Shown here: piece after piece, positions 15,692 through 22,661 of the stretch
How positions within the stretch are numbered: position 1 is the stretch's first letter
Layout of the letters: every line of letters starts with the position of its first letter
The notes under the pieces: model-generated
Seen by the model: only the letters and a program-made list of their open reading frames with translations
Database searches by the model: none
Told to the model about the DNA's origin: nothing
Made by a program: the position numbers and the translations under genes
Assembly: GCA_030263275.1 (NCBI GenBank)
Contig: SZOR01000001.1
Coordinates: 60,916 to 124,915 of the forward strand
Direction of reading: 5' to 3'
DNA length: 64,000 nucleotides
Source: DSNY01 sp016861185
GTDB lineage: Bacteria > Pseudomonadota > Gammaproteobacteria > Burkholderiales > Burkholderiaceae_F

Positions 15692-15890
15692 TCCGACCGA
15701 TCCGTGTCCAAGCAAGTGGCTGCCAGGAGAAGTCCAAGTCCGTCCATGATGGGAAGCGAAAGCCGACTGAGAAGCGGCACTACCCGAGGCGGGCATGCGT
15801 GCAAGGACTTCCGGAGGTTCGCCCACTCCCGCCGTATGACCGCGTGCTTGGAACCCCTTTATCGAACCATGCATTGATGATTGACTGTCC

Positions 15891-17180
15891 ATGAAGCGTC
15901 GCCAGTTCTTGACCTGTGCTCCGGTTGCGGCCGCAGCACTCTTGACCGGATGCGGAGGCGGCGAAGAGGATTCGCCGAACCCGTTCCCTTCGCCGTCAAC
16001 GCCGCCCGACACAACTCCGGGTCCATCTCCAACCCCAAGTCCGTCGCCAACCCCAAGTCCATCGCCGTCCCCCTCACCCAGCCCGGCGCCACCGCCCAGT
16101 CCCAGTCCGAGCCCGCCCCCGCAGCAGCCGTCGGAGGGTTCGATGCCGGCGTGGCGTCAGGGCATGGCGGTCGGCGAGTGGCGGCAGATACCGAACTCGG
16201 CGCTATCGAGCGCTCCCATCACGGTGCGTTCGGCCGGCAACACGGGGCCGGAATCGAAGATCATCGCGTGGAACAGCTTTGCGATCGACACGCGCGACTC
16301 GACCGTGTACTCACCGGCCAACGGTGGGCATCACGACTACGCCGGCAACGAGGTCAACAGCATCCGGCTGTCGGACGATGCGCCGTTGTGGATCGAGCGA
16401 CGTGCGGCCACGTCTGGTAACCAGGTGGTGGAGAACACGACGCACTACGCGGACGGGCGTCCCACGTCGCGCCACACCTTCTACGGTGCCGTGTGCAACG
16501 AAGTGCGCAATCGGGTCATGGTGATCAGCGGTTCGCGGTGGGGAAACGGCTGGGTGACCAGCGCGACGGATGGCTTCAATCTGTCGAGCAACGACTGGGA
16601 TCTCGCCAGGACGTACCCCGATGTGCCTTCCGCGGCCGTGGCTCTGGCCGCCACGGCCTTCGTCGAGCACAAGGTCAGCGGCGACATCTACGCCTTTGGC
16701 AACTACGGCGTCTTCCGCTGGCTCAATGCGTCGAACACGTGGTCGCAGGTGGTGAGCAACAGCACCATTTACGGCTTCGGCGCAGCGGCCGCGCTCGATA
16801 CGCGCCGCAACCGCATTCTGGTGGTGGGGGGGTCGGCCGCCTTCGATCATGGCGTGTATACGCTTGGCGCAAATACGACTCAAAACGTGTCGTTCACGGG
16901 CCCTGCCGCTGGGGCGATGCCGAACGTAGGCAATGGCAGCGGGATGGTGTACGAGCCGTGGCTCGATGCCTTCCTGGTCCGCCTGTCGGGCGCTGGTGGC
17001 ACGGTCTACAGAATCGATGCGCAGACCTTTGCAGTTGACACGCTACCCACCAGCGGCGGCAGCGCGGTGCCGAATGCAATCAACGGCGTGTGGCGCCGCT
17101 TCCTGTTCGCACCGAAGCTAGGCGGTATTGTCTACGCTCCTGCCTACAGCTCCAACATGTGGTTCCTGCGTACGACGTAG
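15891..17180 (+). CDS. lipoprotein with Pro/Ser linker and a beta-propeller (kelch-like) domain
   Basis: This 429-residue protein begins MKRRQFLTCA, an Arg-Arg signal that could use the Tat route, and has a lipobox LLTGC (Cys21). A Pro/Ser linker covers about 33-80. The remaining 350 residues have repeated blade-like units (IAWNSFAIDTRDSTVYSP, GAVCNEVRNRVMVISGS, AALDTRRNRILVVGG, FLFAPKLGGIVYAP), where each blade pairs a date-like D-x-R-x-N-x stretch with a hydrophobic strand. This is the look of a kelch or galactose-oxidase-like propeller, but no copper ligands were recognised. It shares its architecture with the preceding lipoprotein. It probably sits in the outer membrane and contacts the exopolysaccharide. 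Confidence 0.7.
   Translation: MKRRQFLTCAPVAAAALLTGCGGGEEDSPNPFPSPSTPPDTTPGPSPTPSPSPTPSPSPSPSPSPAPPPSPSPSPPPQQPSEGSMPAWRQGMAVGEWRQIPNSALSSAPITVRSAGNTGPESKIIAWNSFAIDTRDSTVYSPANGGHHDYAGNEVNSIRLSDDAPLWIERRAATSGNQVVENTTHYADGRPTSRHTFYGAVCNEVRNRVMVISGSRWGNGWVTSATDGFNLSSNDWDLARTYPDVPSAAVALAATAFVEHKVSGDIYAFGNYGVFRWLNASNTWSQVVSNSTIYGFGAAAALDTRRNRILVVGGSAAFDHGVYTLGANTTQNVSFTGPAAGAMPNVGNGSGMVYEPWLDAFLVRLSGAGGTVYRIDAQTFAVDTLPTSGGSAVPNAINGVWRRFLFAPKLGGIVYAPAYSSNMWFLRTT
16017..16130 (+). repeat. degenerate tandem repeat coding for a Pro/Ser linker
   Basis: CCxTCxCCAACCCCAAGT-like units repeat here and encode the linker of the propeller lipoprotein. They resemble the repeat at 14643-14745, suggesting exchange or common origin of the linkers. 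Confidence 0.6.
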
Positions 17181-17207
17181 TGTCGGCGCAACAGCGATAC
17201 TGAGTCT

Positions 17208-17241
17208 GCACGGTGTTGCCTCCCCGGAGGCAACACCGTGC
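17208..17241 (+). terminator. perfect 16-bp hairpin, terminator-like
   Basis: The left arm GCACGGTGTTGCCTCC (17208-17223) and right arm GGAGGCAACACCGTGC (17226-17241) are exact inverted repeats with a 2-base centre, 27 bases after the stop of the propeller lipoprotein. There is no T-run after it, so it may be a non-classical terminator, or a scar or insertion-related palindrome. Confidence 0.6.
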
Positions 17242-17296
17242 GATGAAGACCAGCCGTCGGAGCGCTAATCCGCTGGGCTACCACACCGCAACATGC

Positions 17297-17397
17297 GGCA
17301 AGATCTGGCTGGTCCTGTACAGCATCGGCAACGGCTCTTTGCCGACCGACTCGGCGAAGCTGATCATCTCACGCAGCGGGATCGCTGGGATCTATGA
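17297..17397 (+). pseudogene. decayed copy of the C-terminus of the 14540-15691 lipoprotein gene
   Basis: Translated, this stretch reads GKIWLVLYSIGNGSL...KLIISRSGIAGIYD, closely matching the end of the jelly-roll lipoprotein (GKVWLLPYNTGKNSS...ELIISRNKIAD). A short internal deletion removes the TYTWYDE part, and no start or body of the gene is present upstream. It is a relic of a duplicated or recombined gene. The rest of 17242-17611 shows no gene. Confidence 0.65.
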
Positions 17398-17611
17398 TCT
17401 GCGCGTCGAAGCTCCGACACGGCGGCGGGCCAGCGCTGGGTATCGCTCAGTTGTTCAAGGACTGAACTCCCCGTCACACCAAGCCATACGCCGAGAGTGC
17501 GGGACGGCGCGGTCCACGGTTCCGGCGGCTGCGAACGCGCCGGCCTCCAGGGCCTCGGTGCGATGGCGCGCGTAGACTTGGGCGCGCCCGAGATCCCTGA
17601 GAGCCGAAATC

Positions 17612-18382
17612 GTGAAGGCAATCAGCGCTTTAAGAGCAGCTCTGCTGAAAGTGCTACCAGAGAGGGCTGGCGCACGTTTGCAGGCACTCGATCATTATTG
17701 GCGCGGGGAGCCTGAAATCAAGCTGCTGCACGCCGTAGTGCCGCCAGGGCGGGCCGCGGTCGATGCAGGGGCTAACATCGGCACCTACACGTACTTCCTT
17801 CGCGGGCTCGCGACCCGTGTATATGCCTACGAGCCCCACCCGGACCTCGCAGCGAGACTGCGGCGCCTGTATCGGGATGTCGCTGTGCGCGAAGTGGCTC
17901 TGTCCGATCATCGCGGGCGCGCGACCCTTCGCGTTCCCGCAGGAAACCGGCGACCTCGCCACGAGTTGGCGAGCATTGTGCAAACGTTCGACTCATCCGC
18001 CCTGTCCTACTCAGTCGAGATCACGACTCTCGACGCTGAGGAACTGACGGACATCGGTTTCTTGAAGATCGACGTCGAGCAACACGAACGACAGGTACTG
18101 CGCGGTGCGCAACTGACTATCGAGCGATGCCGTCCAATCATCATGACGGAAGTGACGCCCTTGCTGTACGAAGATCGACTTGACCACGAGTTTGCTTTCC
18201 TTGCGGATCTCAATTACCGCGGCTGGTTCAGCTTCGACGGGCGTTTCCTGCCGCTTACGGATTTCGAGCCCACCGTTCATGCCAATCAGGCCCACTGGAA
18301 CGGCCGCGGCCCCTTCATGGGTACAAACATGTTCTTTGTCCCTGCCGAGAGCCGCCTCGCTGAGACTGGGCCTTCGCGGTGA
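17612..18382 (+). CDS. FkbM-family methyltransferase
   Basis: This 256-residue protein is a SAM-dependent methyltransferase of the FkbM group. The SAM loop is AVDAGANIGTYT (about 49-60), followed by VYAYEPHPDLAA with the acidic ribose ligand, and the family signature FLKIDVEQHERQVLRGA. FkbM-type enzymes in polysaccharide loci O-methylate sugars. The start is GTG at 17612; no strong ribosome binding site was seen. It lies alone in the island between the lipoproteins and the carbamoylation cassette, with non-coding DNA on both sides, so it may be a remnant of a larger transferred piece. Confidence 0.85.
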   Translation: MKAISALRAALLKVLPERAGARLQALDHYWRGEPEIKLLHAVVPPGRAAVDAGANIGTYTYFLRGLATRVYAYEPHPDLAARLRRLYRDVAVREVALSDHRGRATLRVPAGNRRPRHELASIVQTFDSSALSYSVEITTLDAEELTDIGFLKIDVEQHERQVLRGAQLTIERCRPIIMTEVTPLLYEDRLDHEFAFLADLNYRGWFSFDGRFLPLTDFEPTVHANQAHWNGRGPFMGTNMFFVPAESRLAETGPSR

Positions 18383-19102
18383 ACCGGCGGTGGTATACGC
18401 CTCGAAACCGCGGCCGCGCGAGCTTGTCGCAGGAGCCAGGTTCCGGATTGGGCGCACGGTGGACCGGCGCCACGCATTCCCTGCCCGGAACGAGAGAAGA
18501 TCGCCAGTTAGCAGTTCCCCAGTCCTCTTTTCGATGAGAGATTGGAAAACACGCGATTCACGCGATAACATGGCACACATTGCCCGCGGCGCCGGGCCCC
18601 GGATCGCGATAGCGGATGCTGACCCCACGGTTTCCCGAGAGCAAAAGCCCAGGATGCAGCATCGCGTTGGGCCTGACATGTACCGGAAGCGTACGCAGTG
18701 CACTGTGGGCAACGTCGTGTGATCTAGTCGACAACATGAAGTTTGTTGACAGCGTCGGCCTCGGAATTCTTCGATGTCGCGCTGCTGATTGGCCGCCTCG
18801 CCGGCATTGGAGCCCTTTCTCAAGTTTCGTTTGCCATCTGAGCAACCAGTGGCGAGCGCGCGTTATAGAGCACTTCAGGGGCGACATTGCCTGGAACGAT
18901 GGCGCATTCATCGAGATGAAGAACGCTGCCTCGTGCGATTGGGGATGCACAATCGAGAGATCGCGCGGTGTTTGCTGAATCACCGTGCTCGTACGTTCAT
19001 GCGCCGAGTCGCTCCCGGTGGACCCGGTGAAGACGTACTAGATCCTGCCGGAAGATTGCCTAGACTCCGCCAAACCTTGAAGGGGTACGCGCCCCGTCTC
19101 TC
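18383..19102. other. 720-bp stretch without a recognisable gene
   Basis: Open frames exist on both strands, but none has a normal composition, a ribosome binding site or any recognisable family. Composition is lower in GC than the flanking operons. It is likely decayed sequence from the same island as the lipoproteins; no transposase motif could be identified. Confidence 0.5.
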
Positions 19103-19522
19103 ATGGCTCACGAATCTTTCGGCAGACACGAGGAAGTCAAGGGCTCGTCCAACCGAACCCTGGGCCTCGTCTTCGCGACGGTTTTCCTGATCATCGCGGT
19201 CTTTCCGCTATTCTTCGGCGGCGCGCTCCGGTGGTGGAGCCTGGCGGTCGCCGCGGCGTTCGCCGTCGTCGCGCTCGTGCTCCCGGGCGTGCTCACGCCG
19301 CTGAACCGCGCGTGGACCCGGTTCGGCCTGCTGCTGCACAAGATCGTCAGCCCGATCGTGCTCGGCTTCCTCTTCTACATCGTGGTGACGCCGCTGGGAC
19401 TGTTGATGCGACTGCTGGGCAAGGACCCGCTGCGTCTGCGCTGGGACCGGCAGAGTTCGACCTACTGGATCGAGCGCAAGCCGGCCGGCCCGAAACCGGA
19501 AACCCTTTCCGATCAATTCTGA
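19103..19522 (+). CDS. SxtJ-family membrane protein
   Basis: This 139-residue protein has three hydrophobic segments (about 21-40, 45-64 and 78-105), a central loop TPLNRAWTRFGLLLHKI and a polar tail. This matches the SxtJ family, named from the saxitoxin cluster, where it sits next to a carbamoyltransferase as it does here. Its function is unknown; it may place the transferase at the membrane. It is followed 12 bases later by a DUF5989 gene and then the carbamoyltransferase. Confidence 0.82.
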   Translation: MAHESFGRHEEVKGSSNRTLGLVFATVFLIIAVFPLFFGGALRWWSLAVAAAFAVVALVLPGVLTPLNRAWTRFGLLLHKIVSPIVLGFLFYIVVTPLGLLMRLLGKDPLRLRWDRQSSTYWIERKPAGPKPETLSDQF

Positions 19523-19534
19523 GGAGCCGTCGAG

Positions 19535-19684
19535 ATGAGCCTTCCGCGCGAACTGTGGCGTTACATGCGCGTGCGCAAGAAGTTCTGGCTGCTGCCGATC
19601 CTGGTCGCGATGTTCGTGCTCGGCGGCTTGCTGATCCTGGCCAAGGGCTCCGCAGTCGCGCCGTTCATCTACACGCTGTTCTGA
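19535..19684 (+). CDS. DUF5989-type small membrane protein (SxtK-like)
   Basis: This 49-residue protein has a basic N-terminal segment (RVRKKFW), one hydrophobic helix (LLPILVAMFVLGGLLILA) and a short APFIYTLF end. This is the pattern of the tiny DUF5989 proteins that follow SxtJ in carbamoyltransferase cassettes, as sxtK does in saxitoxin clusters. The ATG at 19535 has GAGGAG ten bases upstream. It ends 10 bases before the carbamoyltransferase start. It is easily missed by gene finders because of size. Function is unknown. Confidence 0.85.
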   Translation: MSLPRELWRYMRVRKKFWLLPILVAMFVLGGLLILAKGSAVAPFIYTLF

Positions 19685-19694
19685 CGCGTAGCTG

Positions 19695-21533
19695 ATGAAC
19701 ATCCTCGGCATCTCGGCCTTCTATCACGACAGTGCCGCGGCGCTCGTGCGTGACGGCGACATCGTCGCCGCAGCGCAAGAGGAGCGCTTTACGCGCAAGA
19801 AGCACGATCCGGGGTTTCCGTCGCATGCGGTCGACTACTGCCTACGCGAAGGCGGGATCGATCTCGACGCCGTCGACTACATCGCGTTCTACGACAAGCC
19901 GCTGCTGAAGTTCGAGCGCCTGCTGGAGACTTATCTCGCATTCGCGCCGCGCGGTTTCAAGTCGTTCAGCATGGCCATCCCCGTGTGGCTGCAGGAGAAG
20001 CTGTTCCTGAAGTCGCTGCTGACGAAGGAGCTGAAGTCGCGCGGCAAGCGGGACGACGTGGACGAGCGGATGCTGTTCTCCGAACATCACCTCAGCCACG
20101 CGGCGAGCGCTTTCTTCGCGTCGCCTTTCGACGAGGCGGCCGTGCTGACGATGGACGGCGTCGGCGAATGGGCCACGACGTCGCTTGCGCACGGCAAGGG
20201 AAACAACCTTGAAGTGTGGCGCGAGATCCACTTCCCGCATTCGCTGGGCCTGCTGTATTCGGCGTTCACCTACTACACCGGGTTCAAGGTCAACTCGGGC
20301 GAGTACAAGGTCATGGGACTGGCGCCGTATGGCAAGCCGCGCTTCGTGCAGCCGATCCTGGAGCAGTTGATCGATCTGAAGCCCGACGGCTCGTTCCGCC
20401 TGAACCTGGACTTCTTCAACTACTGCACCGGCCTGACGATGACCAACGGCCGGTTCGACGAACTGTTCGGCGGCCCGCCGCGCAAGCCGGAAGAGAAGCT
20501 CACGCAGCGCGAGATGGATCTGGCAGCCTCGATCCAGGCCGTGACCGAGGAGGTCGTGCTGCGGCTTACGCGCTCGATCGCCGCGTCGACCGGCCTGAAG
20601 AAGCTGTGCCTGGCCGGCGGTGTTGCGCTGAACTGCGTGGCCAACGGCAAGGTCCTGCGCGACGGCAAGTTCGAAGACATCTGGATCCAGCCTGCGGCCG
20701 GCGATGCGGGCGGTTCGCTCGGCGCCGCGCTGGTCGCCTACCACATGTACAAGGGGCAGCCGCGCCGTGCACCCGACGGCAAGAACGACTCGATGAAGGG
20801 CGCGTACCTGGGTCCGAGCTTTTCGCAGGACGACATCGAGCGGCGGCTGCGTGCCGCGGGCGCGCGCTTTACGACCGTCGCCGGCGACGCCCTGATCAAC
20901 ACCTGCGCCAGGACGCTCGCCGAAGGCAAGGCGCTCGGCTGGTTCCAGGGGCGCATGGAGTTCGGGCCGCGCGCCCTCGGCGGCCGTTCGATCCTCGGCG
21001 ATGCGCGTTCGCCGACGATGCAGTCGGTGCTCAATCTGAAGGTCAAGTACCGCGAGTCGTTTCGTCCGTTCGCGCCTTCGGTGCTGCGCGAGCGCGTCGC
21101 GGAGTGGTTCGAGCTCGACTACGACAGCCCGTACATGCTGCTCGTCGCGGATGTCGTCGAACGCCGGCGCCGCAGGATGACCGCGGAGGAGCAGGCGCTG
21201 TTCGGCATTCAGAAGCTGAACGTGCCGCGCTCCGAGATTCCGGCGGTCACGCACGTCGACTACTCGGCGCGTATCCAGACCGTGCACGCCGACACCAACC
21301 CGCGCTATCACCAGTTGATCTCGCGCTTCGAGACGTTGACCGGCTGTCCGGTGATCGTCAACACCAGCTTCAACGTGCGCGGCGAACCGATCGTCTGCAC
21401 ACCGGAGGACGCGTTCCGTTGCTTCATGGGCACGGAGATCGAGGCATTGGCGGTCGGCGACTGCTTCATGAGGAAGGAAGAGCAGGACATGTCGCTGCGC
21501 AAGAACTACGAGACCGCGTTCGAACTCGACTAG
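19695..21533 (+). CDS. O-carbamoyltransferase (NodU/CmcH/TobZ/SxtI family)
   Basis: This 612-residue enzyme has the N-terminal ASKHA-like domain with GISAFYHDSAAAL, the metal-binding set in SEHHLSHAASAF (His131, His132, His135), DGVGEWAT and GGVALNCVANGK. It also has the C-terminal YrdC-like domain with GRMEFGPRALGGRSI. Family members move carbamoyl from carbamoyl phosphate via carbamoyl-AMP to a hydroxyl group. Here the acceptor is probably a sugar of the exopolysaccharide or its precursor. It is preceded by SxtJ and DUF5989 and overlaps carA by 1 base (TAGTG), so carbamoyl phosphate supply and use are coupled. Confidence 0.93.
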   Translation: MNILGISAFYHDSAAALVRDGDIVAAAQEERFTRKKHDPGFPSHAVDYCLREGGIDLDAVDYIAFYDKPLLKFERLLETYLAFAPRGFKSFSMAIPVWLQEKLFLKSLLTKELKSRGKRDDVDERMLFSEHHLSHAASAFFASPFDEAAVLTMDGVGEWATTSLAHGKGNNLEVWREIHFPHSLGLLYSAFTYYTGFKVNSGEYKVMGLAPYGKPRFVQPILEQLIDLKPDGSFRLNLDFFNYCTGLTMTNGRFDELFGGPPRKPEEKLTQREMDLAASIQAVTEEVVLRLTRSIAASTGLKKLCLAGGVALNCVANGKVLRDGKFEDIWIQPAAGDAGGSLGAALVAYHMYKGQPRRAPDGKNDSMKGAYLGPSFSQDDIERRLRAAGARFTTVAGDALINTCARTLAEGKALGWFQGRMEFGPRALGGRSILGDARSPTMQSVLNLKVKYRESFRPFAPSVLRERVAEWFELDYDSPYMLLVADVVERRRRRMTAEEQALFGIQKLNVPRSEIPAVTHVDYSARIQTVHADTNPRYHQLISRFETLTGCPVIVNTSFNVRGEPIVCTPEDAFRCFMGTEIEALAVGDCFMRKEEQDMSLRKNYETAFELD

Positions 21534-22642
21534 TGACGGCGCGCCCAAGCAATCTGGTTCTGCACGACGGAACCGTTTTCGAAGGAACCGGCTTCGGCGC
21601 CGAGCGCGGCGTCTGCGGCGAGGTCGTCTTCAACACCGGCATGGCCGGTTACGTCGAGGCGCTGACCGATCCGTCGTACGCGGGCCAGATCCTCGTCTTC
21701 ACGTACCCGCTGATCGGCAACTACGGCGTGCCTGCGCCGCGACCCACGGGCAGCATCGCGGGTCCATATGAGTCCGCCCGCATTCAGGTCCAGGGGCTGG
21801 TCGTTCAGCACTACGTCGACGAGTACAGCCACCACGCGGCGCGCCGCTCGCTCGGCCAATGGCTGCGCGACGAGCAGATTCCCGCCGTCACGGGAATCGA
21901 CACGCGCACGCTGACGCGGCGGCTGCGCGAGCACGGAACGATGCGCGGCTGGCTCGTGCCGGCGGATCAGCCGCTCGAGGAAGCGAAAGCGCGCGCCGCG
22001 TCGATCGACATGCAGCGCGAGGTCTTCGAACGCGTGGCCCCAGCCGAGCCGATCGAATACGGCAGCGGCGACCTCACGATCCTGCTCGTCGATGCCGGCG
22101 CCAAGGACAACCTGGTGCGCTCGCTGCTTGAGCGCGGCGTCAAGGTGATCCGCGCGCCGTGGCATGCGCGGCTGGCGCCGCTCGCGCAGCGCGCCCATGG
22201 CGTGTTGATCGGCAACGGTCCGGGCGATCCGAAGGATCTCGCCCCGCTCGTCGAACAGGTCCGCGGTTTGCTCGCGCTCGGAACAAAACCGATCCTCGGC
22301 GTCTGCCTCGGCAACCAGATCCTCGCGCTCGCCGCGGGCGGAGACACGTACAAGCTTCCGTACGGACACCGCGGCATCAACCAGCCGGTGCAAGACCTGC
22401 TGACGCGACACTGCTACGTGACGAGCCAGAACCACGGCTATGCCGTGCGCGACGACGGGCTGCCGCCGGATTGGGAGCCGTGGTTCGTCAACACCAACGA
22501 CGGTACGAACGAAGGCATCCGGTCGCGCGTGCGTCCGTTCGCGAGCGTGCAGTTCCACCCCGAGGCGCACCCGGGCCCGACCGACACGGCCTTCTTGTTC
22601 GACGATTTTCTCCGCGTGGTCGGCGCGATGAGAACCCGCTGA
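21533..22642 (+). CDS. carA: carbamoyl-phosphate synthase small (glutaminase) chain, CAD-like type
   Basis: This 369-residue class I glutamine amidotransferase has the nucleophile in GVCLGNQILAL (Cys258) and the His/Glu pair in QFHPEAHPGP. It frees ammonia from glutamine for CarB. The N-terminal half has DPSYAGQILVFTYPLIGNYG and GIDTRTLTRRLREHG, the wording I associate with the animal CAD/Bacteroidota-like branch more than with usual proteobacterial CarA. The start is GTG at 21533, overlapping the carbamoyltransferase stop. CarB follows after 19 bases. This is probably a pathway-dedicated copy, separate from any housekeeping carAB outside the window. Confidence 0.93.
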   Translation: MTARPSNLVLHDGTVFEGTGFGAERGVCGEVVFNTGMAGYVEALTDPSYAGQILVFTYPLIGNYGVPAPRPTGSIAGPYESARIQVQGLVVQHYVDEYSHHAARRSLGQWLRDEQIPAVTGIDTRTLTRRLREHGTMRGWLVPADQPLEEAKARAASIDMQREVFERVAPAEPIEYGSGDLTILLVDAGAKDNLVRSLLERGVKVIRAPWHARLAPLAQRAHGVLIGNGPGDPKDLAPLVEQVRGLLALGTKPILGVCLGNQILALAAGGDTYKLPYGHRGINQPVQDLLTRHCYVTSQNHGYAVRDDGLPPDWEPWFVNTNDGTNEGIRSRVRPFASVQFHPEAHPGPTDTAFLFDDFLRVVGAMRTR

Positions 22643-22661
22643 AACAGCCCGCGGCGTAACC

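Noticed and set aside
14643..16130. CRISPR-like repeats in the Pro/Ser linker regions
   Set aside because: Units are short, in frame and encode low-complexity linkers; there are no spacers.
18789..19190. 133-codon plus-strand open frame as a gene
   Set aside because: No ribosome binding site, no family resemblance, and it overlaps the SxtJ start in another frame.
19842..21548. 568-codon minus-strand open frame
   Set aside because: It is antisense to the carbamoyltransferase and has no recognisable motifs.
20216..22642. 808-codon plus-strand frame that could look like a fusion ending in CarA
   Set aside because: The part before 21533 is an out-of-frame shadow of the carbamoyltransferase; CarA starts at GTG 21533.
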